A stretch of DNA of 64,000 bases from NCBI GenBank assembly GCA_963769605.1, contig CAVYML010000009.1, positions 930,001 through 994,000 on the forward strand, read 5' to 3'. A program made the position numbers and the translations under genes. Positions 36,412 to 46,544 of this stretch are shown here, one piece after another (the first letter of the stretch is position 1; every line of letters starts with the position of its first letter). Under the pieces are notes generated by a model that was not told the DNA's origin, searched no databases, and saw only the letters and a program-made list of their open reading frames with translations. The DNA is from Fen-1254 sp963769605 (GTDB taxonomy: Bacteria; Bacteroidota; Ignavibacteria; UBA10030).

Positions 36412-37139
36412 TAAAATGGTGCAGCTTGCCCGCCCAATGTATAATGCAACTCATTATTTCTCATGCCTATTTTACGGGCCGGCACACCTCCATAAATGGA
36501 ATACGGCTCAACATCTTTAACTACGACAGCACCGGCGGCCACTACAGCTCCCTCCCCAATGGTAATACCCGGCAATATCGTCACTCTAGAGCTTATCCAA
36601 GCTCTATCTTTAATAACGACCTTACCATTCTTTTCCATCAAAGAAAAATCGGCGCTTTGCGGATCATGTTGTTCCGTCCAGATCCACACTCCATTGCTCA
36701 AGTTGACATTTTCCCCAATTTCAATTCCGTTTCTCCCGTCAAGTTTGGCATCATTCCCTATTACAGTATGAGAGGCAATAGTTATTTTGTAAGATGCACG
36801 GAGTTCTAATCCCATAAAAATCATCACATCTTGTCCCATTTTTAAATGAAACACATGTCGATAAAGAATATTTCTCAAAAAATGATTGGGGATTTTTCCA
36901 GTAATGACGCTTAGATAACGAACTAAACCGATAGTAATCAATATTGGCGATTTAATAAGCAGGTAAGAGGCTTCATTATCTATTTCATAACTTCGATTGG
37001 ATCGCTTCCTTTTTGAGAATGTTCTCAATAATTTCGTAGCCATTGAAATATAAGCAAATGCTATTAATACTGAAATCCATTTTATAACATAAATTATAAT
37101 CAGAACGAGAATTAATCTATTAATAATAGATTCAAACAT
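36408..37139 (-). CDS. Hexapeptide-repeat acyltransferase (WcaF-like)
   Basis: 243 residues. An N-terminal hydrophobic segment (LILVLIIIYVIKWISVLIAF) precedes a left-handed beta-helix with repeats such as IGNDAKLDGRNGIEIGENV, WISSRVTILPGITIGEGAVV and AAGAVVVKDVEPYSIYGGVP. It is an acetyl-CoA-dependent O-acetyltransferase of the colanic/maltose type. It acts on the polysaccharide or its lipid-linked unit. The N-terminal helix is unusual for the soluble family. Confidence 0.8.
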   Translation of the reverse strand: MFESIINRLILVLIIIYVIKWISVLIAFAYISMATKLLRTFSKRKRSNRSYEIDNEASYLLIKSPILITIGLVRYLSVITGKIPNHFLRNILYRHVFHLKMGQDVMIFMGLELRASYKITIASHTVIGNDAKLDGRNGIEIGENVNLSNGVWIWTEQHDPQSADFSLMEKNGKVVIKDRAWISSRVTILPGITIGEGAVVAAGAVVVKDVEPYSIYGGVPARKIGMRNNELHYTLGGQAAPFY

Positions 37140-37611
37140 ATCTAATCTTTCAATTTAATTTGCCATACTATTTTTGGGATTTTGTTTTTCTCATGACCGA
37201 ATATTACTGCTCAGGAATATGAATTCCTATTTTTTTAATACGGTATTTATTGGAATTTAACCGAGACGAGTCTTATTTTTTAACCTTCCTCAATCAGCGT
37301 GGATAAAATAAATCCAAGGATGTACATCGTTTGAAATCTAAACCGTCGGAATAGTCGCGTAATGTTCTTGATTGCATAAGAAGTTCAGTAGATGCAGAAT
37401 GTCTATATATAGACAAAAGAGGTGATGACCCACTCTTGTGATGGCATATATTGCTTTTTCTACTTTTCAACATATATGTTATGTAATACGATTATTTTAA
37501 AAAATGATTATTAAAGGACTTACGATTAAATATCTATAGACATCATAAATAAATTACAATTTTTCCCAGAAACAGAATCCATCGATCTTATCCTTGCTCA
37601 TTGAATGGTTT
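37140..37611. other. Non-coding gap of 470 bp
   Basis: AT-rich gap between the GT4 gene and the acyltransferase gene inside the otherwise tightly packed polysaccharide operon. I see no gene, clear hairpin or insertion-sequence ends. It may hold the remains of a removed gene or an internal promoter. Confidence 0.4.
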
Positions 37612-38751
37612 TCATCCATTTTTAAGAATGTTGTACACTGCTTTTGTTTTTTCTGCCACTATACGCGGATGAAATCTATCCAATGCATCTCTAATAGCAC
37701 TCGCACGCATATTTTCATATGAACGATAATTTTGCAGAACATCAATCAGTACATTTGCAAGGCTGGAATAGTCATCAGGTTCGAACAATAATCCGGTTTT
37801 ATTTTCATCTATAATCATCGGAATGCCCGCGCTCCTCGAACCTATCACAATTTTACCAGCCGCCATTCCCTGAGCTAAGGACAGTGGTGATGTTTCTTCT
37901 GAAGAGCAGAGGCATACGATTTGTGCTTCTTCATAGAAACGAGTCAATTCCTCTTCAGAAACTGTACCGAGAATAAAAATATTTTCTTTTAAACGATATT
38001 TCAATATTTGATCTTTTATCAATTTTAGATAAGTCTGATCCGGGGTAGAGCCTACCAATTTTAATGTAAAGGGAATCTTTTTTTCCAAGAGTATTTTTGC
38101 TGCTTCGATGAGAATCTCCGAGCCTTTTCTCTTTGTCAACGTACCAACTTGCAAAATGACCCCTTTTTTAGTATCATCCGCCAAATTAAAATATTTTTCT
38201 CCTATGGCATTATCAATTTTATATATTCTTCTTTTTGCATTTAATGGTAACTGTTTTTCTACGTATGAAGAAATAGAAATTAAAACCTTTATTCTTTTGA
38301 AATACCATTTTTCTAATTTTGTTCTTAGATATTCCCTTAATAATATGATAGGATTATTCCCGTAAGTATTCGCTTCTTTCGATACTATACCATGGATCGT
38401 AACCACATGTGGCCGAGATGCTAATTCTCCAGCAATAATCATTTCCGGAAACGCATGAGAATGCACAAGATCATATTTCCTATTTTTTATAAATTTCAGA
38501 ACTTTTAATATATCAAAGAAATAAAGAGTTGCAGAACGGCCATGTTTCCATGTGGGCAACCAGAAGATAGACCCTGCATCACTCTTGTATTCGACTATTT
38601 TTGAAACATTTGGATTAAGAGAAATAATATCAATGTTCACATCAGAACAATATTTCCGTAATGCGCGCACCAATTCTATAGTTGCTTTTGGGACACCGCT
38701 TGTTATTTTTTCAAGCGGTTCATTCACCGAGCTCAACATCGCTACATGCAT
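37612..38751 (-). CDS. Glycosyltransferase, GT4
   Basis: 379 residues. Acceptor domain with SGVPKATIELVRALRKYCSD and HSHAFPEMIIAGELASRPHV, donor domain with ILQVGTLTKRKGSEILIEAA, EAQIVCLCSSEETSPLSLAQ (the E-x7-E region) and GMAAGKIVIGSRSAGIPMI. Retaining GT-B enzyme. Before the IS66 insertion its start was only about ten bases after the methyltransferase stop, so it was part of the same operon and is now cut off by the element. Confidence 0.9.
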   Translation of the reverse strand: MHVAMLSSVNEPLEKITSGVPKATIELVRALRKYCSDVNIDIISLNPNVSKIVEYKSDAGSIFWLPTWKHGRSATLYFFDILKVLKFIKNRKYDLVHSHAFPEMIIAGELASRPHVVTIHGIVSKEANTYGNNPIILLREYLRTKLEKWYFKRIKVLISISSYVEKQLPLNAKRRIYKIDNAIGEKYFNLADDTKKGVILQVGTLTKRKGSEILIEAAKILLEKKIPFTLKLVGSTPDQTYLKLIKDQILKYRLKENIFILGTVSEEELTRFYEEAQIVCLCSSEETSPLSLAQGMAAGKIVIGSRSAGIPMIIDENKTGLLFEPDDYSSLANVLIDVLQNYRSYENMRASAIRDALDRFHPRIVAEKTKAVYNILKNG

Positions 38752-38787
38752 CTTTTTAATCTCTTTGTTTATTAATTATCTTTTTTG

Positions 38788-40363
38788 GTAACTACACAGC
38801 ATAACTGTTCTTTGGAATAAAAGGTTTATTGTTGAATGCCAATACGATGGCATCAAAAGCAGAGCAAGCATTCTTGCAGGCGGTGGAGAGATATCCACGA
38901 ATGCGACAAAAAGCATCGCCTCCTTCACGGCTACGGAAAGTGCCAGAGATTTTCTGCTTGACTTTCAGCATGCGAAGATCACATTCGGCTTGATTGTTCG
39001 TGAACGGAACACGGAAGTCTTCCATAAATGCAAGTACTGCATCTTGATAGTCACTCATGCGATCAATCAAGTTGCGTATTTTAGTTTGCTTCGGTTTTCC
39101 GCGCTTCCCCGGCGGAGATCCTTGACGTGGATTTAACGCCTTGGCAATGACCAACAACGATCTATACTTTCCTGCATAATATTGGCGCGTCTGCAAAGAC
39201 AATCTCCCAACAGGTCGGGACTGCACTTTGGTTTCTTCGACACGTTTGTGTATGCGTAGTAACAAATCTTTCATCTCTAATGCCCATGCCTGTTTTTCAT
39301 TCTCATAGACAGCAGTCAGTTCACGGATCAAATGCGCGTTGCACATACCGTGTTCTATGTCATACTTGAAGTAAGGTGACCAAAAATCGTGAATGACTCT
39401 GCCTCGCAACGAGTCGAGAATGCCAATATCATCGATAGCTTCGCAACCACGCTTATGATGCATTTGAAGATGCGTTAAGTTCGTTGTACCAACAACGTGT
39501 ACCCAATGAAGTTTGTTCTCACAGAATATCCCAGTCTCATCGGCATGAACAGTGTCGGCTTGCTTCAATTGCTGAACAATCTCTTTTTCAGCAGGCTCTA
39601 ATTTCTTGTGAAGCTCTTGCGTCCAATTCAGGAACGTTCCTTGTGAGACCTCGATTTGGAACATATTCCAAAGAAGTTCCTGAACTCTTTTCAACGGTAT
39701 CAGTTGAGACTGAATCATGTACACTGCTAAGCTTTTGATGTTCGTTCCATACTGAACGCTCTTCTCGACGCCTTCGGGAAAAGGTGCTACCACGACTCTT
39801 CCACAACGTGGACATTGTTTCTCTTGGTTTTCATGCTCAATATATTCGACCCGCGGCGCAGGTATATCAATAACTTGCCGTCGATGCACACGGCGAACTT
39901 TAATACGTTTCAATGAACAACCGCATGGACATCGGTCAATAGCATGTTCTATTATTTTATCCGGTTTATCCTTCATCGCAAGTGTTGATCCCTTATGACC
40001 TTCTTGTCCACCCGATGGCCGATTGCTCTTCGTGCGCGTTGGAATGATCGTTCGTTTTAATCCGTCGCTCGATGGCGGCTTGTTGCTATTATGACTGTCT
40101 TGGTTGAGTCGATCCTCAAGCACTCTAATCCGCTCTTCCTGCATCTGGACAATCTTTTTCAACTCTTGAATTTCATGCAGCAGCGTCTCTACGAGTTCAA
40201 CGACAGCATCCGGTCCTTTGTCGTAGACTTCTAATATCTTCTCTCGTGTGCTTGGCTGATGTTCCATACACACAAGATATAAAGTGATTTCTAAAAGTAC
40301 AAGCCCTAACTCCTTATTTTTCGAAGATTTTTTTTATCTTATAAAATCATGCTGTGTAGTTAC
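38788..40363 (-). mobile_element. IS66-family insertion sequence
   Basis: 1576-bp element starting and ending with GTAACTACACAGCAT as inverted repeats, matching the GTAA ends known for IS66. It is flanked by the 8-bp direct repeat CTTTTTTG (38780-38787 and 40364-40371). It carries only the tnpC-type transposase, without tnpA and tnpB, like the single-gene ISBst12 group (family knowledge). Confidence 0.95.
38792..40273 (-). CDS. IS66-family transposase
   Basis: 493 residues. A coiled-coil lead (EIQELKKIVQMQEERIRVLE), the linker NSNKPPSSDG, a zinc-finger-like CPCGC and CPRCG, then the DDE domain with QADTVHADETGIFCENKLHW, GRVIHDFWSPYFKY and FTNNQAECDLRMLKVKQKIS, and a C-terminal RSREGGDAFCRIRGYLSTAC. 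It looks intact. Confidence 0.93.
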   Translation of the reverse strand: MCMEHQPSTREKILEVYDKGPDAVVELVETLLHEIQELKKIVQMQEERIRVLEDRLNQDSHNSNKPPSSDGLKRTIIPTRTKSNRPSGGQEGHKGSTLAMKDKPDKIIEHAIDRCPCGCSLKRIKVRRVHRRQVIDIPAPRVEYIEHENQEKQCPRCGRVVVAPFPEGVEKSVQYGTNIKSLAVYMIQSQLIPLKRVQELLWNMFQIEVSQGTFLNWTQELHKKLEPAEKEIVQQLKQADTVHADETGIFCENKLHWVHVVGTTNLTHLQMHHKRGCEAIDDIGILDSLRGRVIHDFWSPYFKYDIEHGMCNAHLIRELTAVYENEKQAWALEMKDLLLRIHKRVEETKVQSRPVGRLSLQTRQYYAGKYRSLLVIAKALNPRQGSPPGKRGKPKQTKIRNLIDRMSDYQDAVLAFMEDFRVPFTNNQAECDLRMLKVKQKISGTFRSREGGDAFCRIRGYLSTACKNACSAFDAIVLAFNNKPFIPKNSYAV

Positions 40364-41245
40364 CTTTTTTGCTATAATAAAGGAGCCCCCCCCCTTATTG
40401 TTCAGAAGTGATTCCTTTATTAATTTCAGGAAAAAGGGTTCCTTCCAGAATTTAAAATATTTATTTAATTTTTTTATTATCGGCGAACGTAATAATCTGA
40501 AATAATAATTGAATTCAGGCGGTTGATAATTTTTCAATAATTCTATTTTAAAGTTATTTCTTTTTAAGAGATCGCTCCATTCTGAATTACTCAACAAATT
40601 ACGATGATAAAATTCTTTTTTGTTCAATCTTTGAGCTTCTCGATATCCGAAATAGTTTGCCATAATTATTGTAAATTCATTATTCGGCACGGTAAAAATA
40701 AAAATGCCGCCCAGCTCAAGAATTCTATTTGCCTCTTGAATAATAGCCTCTACATTCATAGTGTGCTCTAAAACAGAGTTTGACATTATTGAAGCAACAG
40801 AACAATCAGGCAATTCCGTCTTCTCGGCAAATGAATTGATAATATCCTCATAAACGTTCAGCGATACGGCAATTTTTAATGCACTTTTATCCGGGTCAAC
40901 TCCATATTCTACTTTATCGAAGAGTACGGCCGAAAAAGAACCATCTCCACATCCTAAATCCAATATGGGTCGCTTCAATAAATTGATATTCTGAAAAAAT
41001 AATGAAAACTCTTGAGCGCGCCATAATTTGTGACTTTCATCATCATAATCTACAATGACAATACCGTCCTCGTAATTCTTCCTATTCGGAATATGGCCTG
41101 TTGCAACATGAATACCTGTACTTTCGTAGCCTTTATTTCCAAAAGAAATGTTTTTTTTATAAGTAGCAAGAACATATTTATAGACTCTAATGACATAGTC
41201 TATTCCTACAATGTTTCTGCCTATTATTTTAACAAAAGGATTCAT
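40334..41245 (-). CDS. Class I SAM methyltransferase, C-terminus altered by IS66
   Basis: 303 residues. Motif I RPILDLGCGDGSFSAVLF, then EYGVDPDKSALKIAVS, MSNSVLEHTMNVEAIIQEAN and GGIFIFTVPNNEF. The last nine residues (VTTQHDFIR) are read from the inverted repeat of IS66, replacing an original tail that would end IINKQRD, so the catalytic domain is complete and the protein is probably still active. It overlaps the epimerase gene by 4 bp (41242-41245). It probably modifies a sugar of the polysaccharide. Confidence 0.82.
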   Translation of the reverse strand: MNPFVKIIGRNIVGIDYVIRVYKYVLATYKKNISFGNKGYESTGIHVATGHIPNRKNYEDGIVIVDYDDESHKLWRAQEFSLFFQNINLLKRPILDLGCGDGSFSAVLFDKVEYGVDPDKSALKIAVSLNVYEDIINSFAEKTELPDCSVASIMSNSVLEHTMNVEAIIQEANRILELGGIFIFTVPNNEFTIIMANYFGYREAQRLNKKEFYHRNLLSNSEWSDLLKRNNFKIELLKNYQPPEFNYYFRLLRSPIIKKLNKYFKFWKEPFFLKLIKESLLNNKGGGSFIIAKKVTTQHDFIR

Positions 41246-42180
41246 AGCAAAGCCTCGTGTAATAACAACTTCCTCAATCCTTCAATAATTGAATATTTTG
41301 GACGCCAATTAGTCAATTCTTCTATGTGCTTCAAAGATGCAATTTGATGCATCTTATCGGAATTTCTCATTCTTTCAGGATCAAGTTCTAATAGAATTTT
41401 CCTATTTAAAATGCTTCCAATGCACTCAATGATTTCTTCGCCAGAATATTCATATCCCGAGCCAATATTTACGATTTCGAAATTATTTTTAAATATTTTC
41501 GATTGCGACAATAAAATAATACCCCGTACAATGTCTTCTGTAAAAATGTAATCCCTCTTTGTCATCATATTGCCAAGGCGCAGAACATTTCCGTTGTGAA
41601 GTTGCTTCATAATCTCCGGTATAAGATGTTCATTCGTTTCATAAGGACCGTAAGTATTAAAGAATCTCATCGTGATAACTTGCATGTCTGATTTTCTGGA
41701 AAAATACTCACAAATGCTTTCGCCCAACAATTTACTACATCCGTAAACATCAACCGGCTGAGGAATATCTTTTTTTTCATCAAGCGGATAGGTTTCACTT
41801 GCATATATTGCGCCGCTCGAAGCAAACAACACTCTTTTCACACCAAGCTTTGATGCTGCCTCAAAAATACCGTATGTCCCTTCAACATTATTGCGGATTG
41901 TTTCTGTCGGATTAGCATTGCAAAATGGAATGAAATGAAGTGCGGCCAAATGTATAACAATATCCGGCTTCGCATTTTTAACTATTTTGAACAAATCATT
42001 ATAATTTGTTATGTCACCCCGGATAATTATCAGCAACGGATCGCTCTTAAATTCTTCGATGTTTTCTATTCTGCCGAAAGAAAAGTTATCATAGATCGTG
42101 ACAGAATGCTTTTCTACCAGAATTTGTTTTACCAATTCTCTCCCTATAAAGCCCGCACCCCCGGTTATAAAATATTTCAT
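41242..42180 (-). CDS. NAD-dependent epimerase/dehydratase (nucleotide-sugar)
   Basis: 312-residue extended SDR. Start ITGGAGFIGRELVKQILVEK, then DIVIHLAALHFIPFCNANP, the catalytic SSGAIYASETYPLDEK with YGCSKLLGES (Tyr and Lys), and MRFFNTYGPYETNEHLIPEI. It is most like the GalE/UDP-glucose epimerase side, but substrate cannot be assigned. It supplies a nucleotide sugar to the locus. Confidence 0.85.
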   Translation of the reverse strand: MKYFITGGAGFIGRELVKQILVEKHSVTIYDNFSFGRIENIEEFKSDPLLIIIRGDITNYNDLFKIVKNAKPDIVIHLAALHFIPFCNANPTETIRNNVEGTYGIFEAASKLGVKRVLFASSGAIYASETYPLDEKKDIPQPVDVYGCSKLLGESICEYFSRKSDMQVITMRFFNTYGPYETNEHLIPEIMKQLHNGNVLRLGNMMTKRDYIFTEDIVRGIILLSQSKIFKNNFEIVNIGSGYEYSGEEIIECIGSILNRKILLELDPERMRNSDKMHQIASLKHIEELTNWRPKYSIIEGLRKLLLHEALL

Positions 42181-42202
42181 CCTTTTCCTTCTTTATTAAT
42201 TA

Positions 42203-43869
42203 CCTGACTTTCAGGTCAAAATATACACTATAATTTCAAAAGTTTTTTATTTACACGTTTCAAAATTAGTTCCTGCTTCTTCGTTAACGCTACAATACGA
42301 GATAATTGAAAATTCTTTTTTGCGTCACGTAAATACACCTTATACATCGACGATAACTCTTCAAGTGCTTCTTCGGCCGACATAGGAATCTTGCGGAGAT
42401 GGAACTCTAATAATGATAATAGTAAATATGAAAGATAACAAATAAACACATGCGCCGTCACCCTGTTGTACAACCAATGACGAATCGGCTGTAAGTTCAC
42501 AATACCTTTAAGCGTTTTAAATGATCGCTCAATGACATTCTTGTCAAAATATATTTTGATAAAATCTTCTTTTGTCAATTCTCTTGTTGCAAAAAGACAC
42601 GAAAATCCGTCGAACTCTTCGGCTTGAGCAACGACATCGGTGAGTATTTCTCCCTTGTTATCAAAATATTTTTCTAATCCCGGTTTGATGGTTTTCTTTT
42701 GACGCAATAGCTCTTTTGCGTTTTGTATCTCATCATACCGCGACTCTTGGAGTTCTTGTTTTTGAGCATTATTAAAACAGACTGCCAATATCCCGTGGAT
42801 ATCATCAATTGTATAGGGAATGCAGCAAACATAAAAATTACTTTTTTTCAACTGGACACGATTTCCTATGTTGACGAAATTCTTCTTCTCTCTTAGAGCG
42901 CGAACTGTTGCCGCAAGTGTGCCTCTAATCGGTAATCCGCACAGCGTATCCCAGCTAAGTGCCTTAATATCCTTGAGGTTACGGGCAGATGAAATACCTC
43001 GATCATATACGAATATGCCGCCATTGATGTTATATCGACGAAAATCAGTAACGAAATCCTGAAACATCCGTGTATCGTGAATATTGCCATCCAAGACCTT
43101 GTGACAGATCGGGATGCTTTCTTTCCTGGTAACGGCTAATCCAACTTGGATGAGAGGATGCCCGGGTTGTCCGTCCTTGGAATGGCCGAGTTTACCGAGT
43201 GGACATTTGTTTCCATACAAGTATGTGTTGGTAACATCATAGACAATACCTGTCACTGGTAAATGATAATGCTTAAGAACTTTTTCAAAGATTGTCCGTT
43301 GAATATCATGAGCCTGAAGATCGTCGATTGAGTCCATTGCCGAATAGAGCCGATCTTTCGTGAGTGCATCATGAGAAAGGATTAATGGTAAGTCTGTACG
43401 TTCATACCATTGCGTCATTTTATTGACACTCTTAAAATCCAGGCAATGCGCATACACCATCAACAAGATTTCTTTCCCATATTCTCCAAGCATCGACTCT
43501 AAATCGATGCCTTTCGCAAGTGAATCCAGAACAAGAAGCGGTCCATAGAGCTTGATTTCTGTAACTTCAAAATTAGAAATTGATGACGCTAAAATTACTT
43601 TTTCATCGATCTCTTTACCAATGTAACGAATGTGCTTTTGGACGCAATGTCCATCGATCCATTGGTTTTCGACTTCAGCAAGATATGTTTTGCCACCGTG
43701 CTTTATTTTTCTTATGAAACTCATAGTGTATATAATATACACTATCCAAATATCAATGTCAAGTATTATTTACTGATAAAGAACGATAATATGCCTGATT
43801 TTAGAGGTGATTTTTGCATTTTGCTCTTTTTAGACCTTTTCTAGTGTATACATCAAGCTGAAAGTCAGG
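42203..43869 (-). mobile_element. IS1634-family insertion sequence
   Basis: 1667-bp element with inverted ends CCTGACTTTCAG and a second matching block ATACACTA. It is flanked by TAATTA (42197-42202 and 43870-43875). Because TAATTA is itself a palindrome next to a T-rich tract, the boundary could shift by a base. It lies between the epimerase and flippase genes and does not cut a recognised gene. Confidence 0.88.
42228..43742 (-). CDS. IS1634-family transposase
   Basis: 504-residue DDE transposase of the IS4 superfamily: HYHLPVTGIVYDVTNTYLYG, GHPLIQVGLAVTRKESIPI and NGGIFVYDRGISSARNLKDI for the first acids, and IKIYFDKNVIERSFKTLKG (Y-x-R-x-x-E-like end) for the last. A later Met (MSFIRKIKHGG, 43724) is the likelier start. 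It appears intact. Confidence 0.93.
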   Translation of the reverse strand: MYIIYTMSFIRKIKHGGKTYLAEVENQWIDGHCVQKHIRYIGKEIDEKVILASSISNFEVTEIKLYGPLLVLDSLAKGIDLESMLGEYGKEILLMVYAHCLDFKSVNKMTQWYERTDLPLILSHDALTKDRLYSAMDSIDDLQAHDIQRTIFEKVLKHYHLPVTGIVYDVTNTYLYGNKCPLGKLGHSKDGQPGHPLIQVGLAVTRKESIPICHKVLDGNIHDTRMFQDFVTDFRRYNINGGIFVYDRGISSARNLKDIKALSWDTLCGLPIRGTLAATVRALREKKNFVNIGNRVQLKKSNFYVCCIPYTIDDIHGILAVCFNNAQKQELQESRYDEIQNAKELLRQKKTIKPGLEKYFDNKGEILTDVVAQAEEFDGFSCLFATRELTKEDFIKIYFDKNVIERSFKTLKGIVNLQPIRHWLYNRVTAHVFICYLSYLLLSLLEFHLRKIPMSAEEALEELSSMYKVYLRDAKKNFQLSRIVALTKKQELILKRVNKKLLKL

Positions 43870-43875
43870 TAATTA

Positions 43876-44186
43876 ATCGATTAATTATTTGAACAAAGCC
43901 TTCCGAAACAAATGTCCAATATTTATATCATAAGTGAAGCACTATTACTGACTATTACGCCTTTAAGAATAACATCATTAGAATTTATTCATGTATAATT
44001 TATTATTGTAATTTTCCACTTTTAACTACATCCCAATTCTTATTTTCAATAAAGTGCAATCATTGCCAAGAACAACAGATCTTTATTTAAGCCATTCTTC
44101 CTAAGAGACTATTATATAAATTCAAACTATTTTTCCCTTACAATCATTGCTTAAAAATACTTACACTCCACTGGTAATAGCGCATA
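43876..44186. other. Non-coding gap of about 310 bp
   Basis: AT-rich gap between the IS1634 element and the end of the flippase gene. No open frame, hairpin or insertion-sequence remnant stands out. The gap is natural host sequence split by the IS1634 insertion. Confidence 0.35.
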
Positions 44187-45605
44187 TTATGAATTCTTCA
44201 TTTCGTATTGAACCCCATGTTTTATTTGTCCGGCATGATATTTAAAAAAATTATGAATCAATATTGGATTTACAATTAATCCGACAGATACTGATATTGT
44301 TCCCGCGATCGATAAACCGATTAAGCCATACGCTTTTATTAATACTATTCCTGTTACAATAAAAATAACGACACAAACGATACCGTACTTTACCTGTTTT
44401 CCCATAATACTCGCCCCATTTAAAAATGCAGCCAATGTTTGATTAATCATAAATACTATAGTCCAGATACCGATCATAATACATAAGCTGTGGGAAGGAA
44501 TAATTTTTTTGCTTGCCCATATCTTAATGATTTCCGGTCCAAAAAACATTAGTACTAAAACGAAAGGAAGGAACAAATAGACTATCATTTTTAAGGATCG
44601 TTTCAGGCTATGCTTAATCCAGATCCAATCCTTGCGAGCAATAGCATCTGTATACGCCGGCCATAAAGAAATAAAAAGCAATCCATTTGCCTGTATGATA
44701 ATCTGAAATAATCTCATAATAGGATTATATTCAGCAATTTTTTCCGGTCCTAAAAATTGCGTTATCATAATATTATCAAGAGAAAACAATATTGTCGCAA
44801 TTATACTTGTTCCCCAAAATGCCATGCCTAAAGACATAATTCTTTTTAAAATCTTTTTATCGAGCAGACGAAGGTGAAACTTCAAGTATTTTTTATCATA
44901 AAAAACCAGATAAATGTACGACGCAGTATTGGCAATAATAAATCCAAGCAAATAGCATAATATTAAAACATGTATTGAGGCATGAGCTTGAATTGCACTA
45001 TAGATGCAGAACAAGCCGATCAAATTTCCCATTGCCCCAAATATGTTTGCAATATATCCTTGTTGAAATCCATAGTAAATATTTGCGCTGAGCGCCAGCA
45101 TCATATTCAACAGATAAATGAGAATGCTTGTGAGAACAATAAGATAGAGATCATGTTCTGCGATGGTAGCAATATTAAAGACTCTGGCCCATGGAATAAA
45201 CGATGTTACTGCAAAAGCAATCAATGAAAAGAGAATAAAAACCGTTCCCAGCAATAAAAGTCCGTTTGAATATATTCTCGATAATTCTATCGAATTTTCC
45301 CTTGTCGCAGCTTCAGCAATAAGGTTTTTCAAACTATTGCCTACACCAAAATCAAAGAGCAAAAGCCATCCAAGCGTGGTAATAAGAGTAATAAAGAATC
45401 CATAATTCTCAGCACCGAGATAATTTAACGTGAGTGGAACAATCACTAAATTTGCTGCGAAGTTTATCCCTTTTGATAAATAATTTGTCGCGAGGGTTTT
45501 GACTATGCCTTTATCTCTTTCATTGAAAGTTATTTTTTTAAATAAATTACTCTGCAACAAGTTCAATGTGAAATACTTTCTTAATAATTTTGTATTTGAC
45601 GACAA
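44187..45605 (-). CDS. Polysaccharide flippase (Wzx-like, MATE/MOP superfamily)
   Basis: 472 residues, 12 or more hydrophobic helices (AANLVIVPLTLNYLGAENYG near the start; FLPFVLVLMFFGPEIIKIW; YGLIGLSIAGTISVSVGLIV near the end), the MOP pattern. It translocates the lipid-linked repeat unit across the inner membrane. The ATG at 45605 overlaps the upstream GT2 gene by 59 bases; a TTG near 45560 would remove most of that overlap, so the start is uncertain. Confidence 0.85.
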   Translation of the reverse strand: MSSNTKLLRKYFTLNLLQSNLFKKITFNERDKGIVKTLATNYLSKGINFAANLVIVPLTLNYLGAENYGFFITLITTLGWLLLFDFGVGNSLKNLIAEAATRENSIELSRIYSNGLLLLGTVFILFSLIAFAVTSFIPWARVFNIATIAEHDLYLIVLTSILIYLLNMMLALSANIYYGFQQGYIANIFGAMGNLIGLFCIYSAIQAHASIHVLILCYLLGFIIANTASYIYLVFYDKKYLKFHLRLLDKKILKRIMSLGMAFWGTSIIATILFSLDNIMITQFLGPEKIAEYNPIMRLFQIIIQANGLLFISLWPAYTDAIARKDWIWIKHSLKRSLKMIVYLFLPFVLVLMFFGPEIIKIWASKKIIPSHSLCIMIGIWTIVFMINQTLAAFLNGASIMGKQVKYGIVCVVIFIVTGIVLIKAYGLIGLSIAGTISVSVGLIVNPILIHNFFKYHAGQIKHGVQYEMKNS

Positions 45606-46518
45606 TCATAATGTCCAATAATGACGGTTTATAGGCAAACATTGCTAGAATCAATTTTATGCCTTTTAAATTATAAATAGGTCTTAATCTTTTCCAATAA
45701 GTAATTAAAGCCATTAAACTTGCACCATGTATAATTATTTTCATTTTATTTTTTGATAATACTCCTAAATTAGGTTTTAATATAGCATTACATCTTAAAT
45801 CATTTATAAATTGTTTAGAAGCATTTGAATGGCTTTTATATGATATACTTAAACCATAACTTGCTTTATAAAACCTGTAACTAAAAATAGCACTTTTAGA
45901 AAAAAAGACATTTCCTCTCAATCCTAACGCAATACAGACAAAATTCTCACTATGGGATCCATCTTGATAATGAGGAAAACCACCAATATCCCTTAGTGAC
46001 ATTGTTTGCATAAACATCGAAATAAATGTAGGCACTGAAGCAACGTCTTTTCCCCACAACCAATTCTTTAAAAATTCATATCCGTTTTCATGGTTCCAAC
46101 TATACAATGGAAGAGATTTAGCAATGTTATCATGTTCATCAATCAATATGCTCTTCGCCAAGCCAATACTTATACTTTTTTCAGATTGGAATCCTTTTAC
46201 CATTTCTTCTATATAATTATTACTTATTAAATCATCATCGGATAATAAGAGAAAGTATTTACCTCTTGCAATGTCTAGGCACTGATTGAAATGATATGTG
46301 GCAGGAATAGTTTTATCATTTCTTCTATAAATTATTCGAGTATCCTTTGTCAACAATTCATTTATCAATTCATTCACTGAATAATTAGATCCATTATCTG
46401 AAACAATAACTTCCAAATTATTATAAGTTTGAGATATGACTGATGTAATCGTAGAAAGAAGATAGTGCTTTCTATTCAACGTTGGAATCGCTATAGTAAC
46501 AAGAGGAAATATTTCCAT
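45547..46518 (-). CDS. Glycosyltransferase, GT2
   Basis: 323 residues. GT-A fold motifs: VTIAIPTLNRKHYLLSTITS, VISQTYNNLEVIVSDNGSNY, NQCLDIARGKYFLLLSDDDL and a later SHSENFVCIALGLRG. No transmembrane helices are evident except a weakly hydrophobic C-terminal part. It adds a sugar to the repeat unit. An IS1380 element lies just upstream (46545), removing its original leader. Confidence 0.88.
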   Translation of the reverse strand: MEIFPLVTIAIPTLNRKHYLLSTITSVISQTYNNLEVIVSDNGSNYSVNELINELLTKDTRIIYRRNDKTIPATYHFNQCLDIARGKYFLLLSDDDLISNNYIEEMVKGFQSEKSISIGLAKSILIDEHDNIAKSLPLYSWNHENGYEFLKNWLWGKDVASVPTFISMFMQTMSLRDIGGFPHYQDGSHSENFVCIALGLRGNVFFSKSAIFSYRFYKASYGLSISYKSHSNASKQFINDLRCNAILKPNLGVLSKNKMKIIIHGASLMALITYWKRLRPIYNLKGIKLILAMFAYKPSLLDIMIVVKYKIIKKVFHIELVAE

Positions 46519-46544
46519 TATTCTTTTCTATAGATAATATTTAA

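Noticed and set aside
38792..40273. IS66 transposase considered as lacking tnpA/tnpB because of truncation
   Set aside because: Both inverted repeats and the 8-bp target duplication are intact, so it is a complete single-gene IS66-type element.
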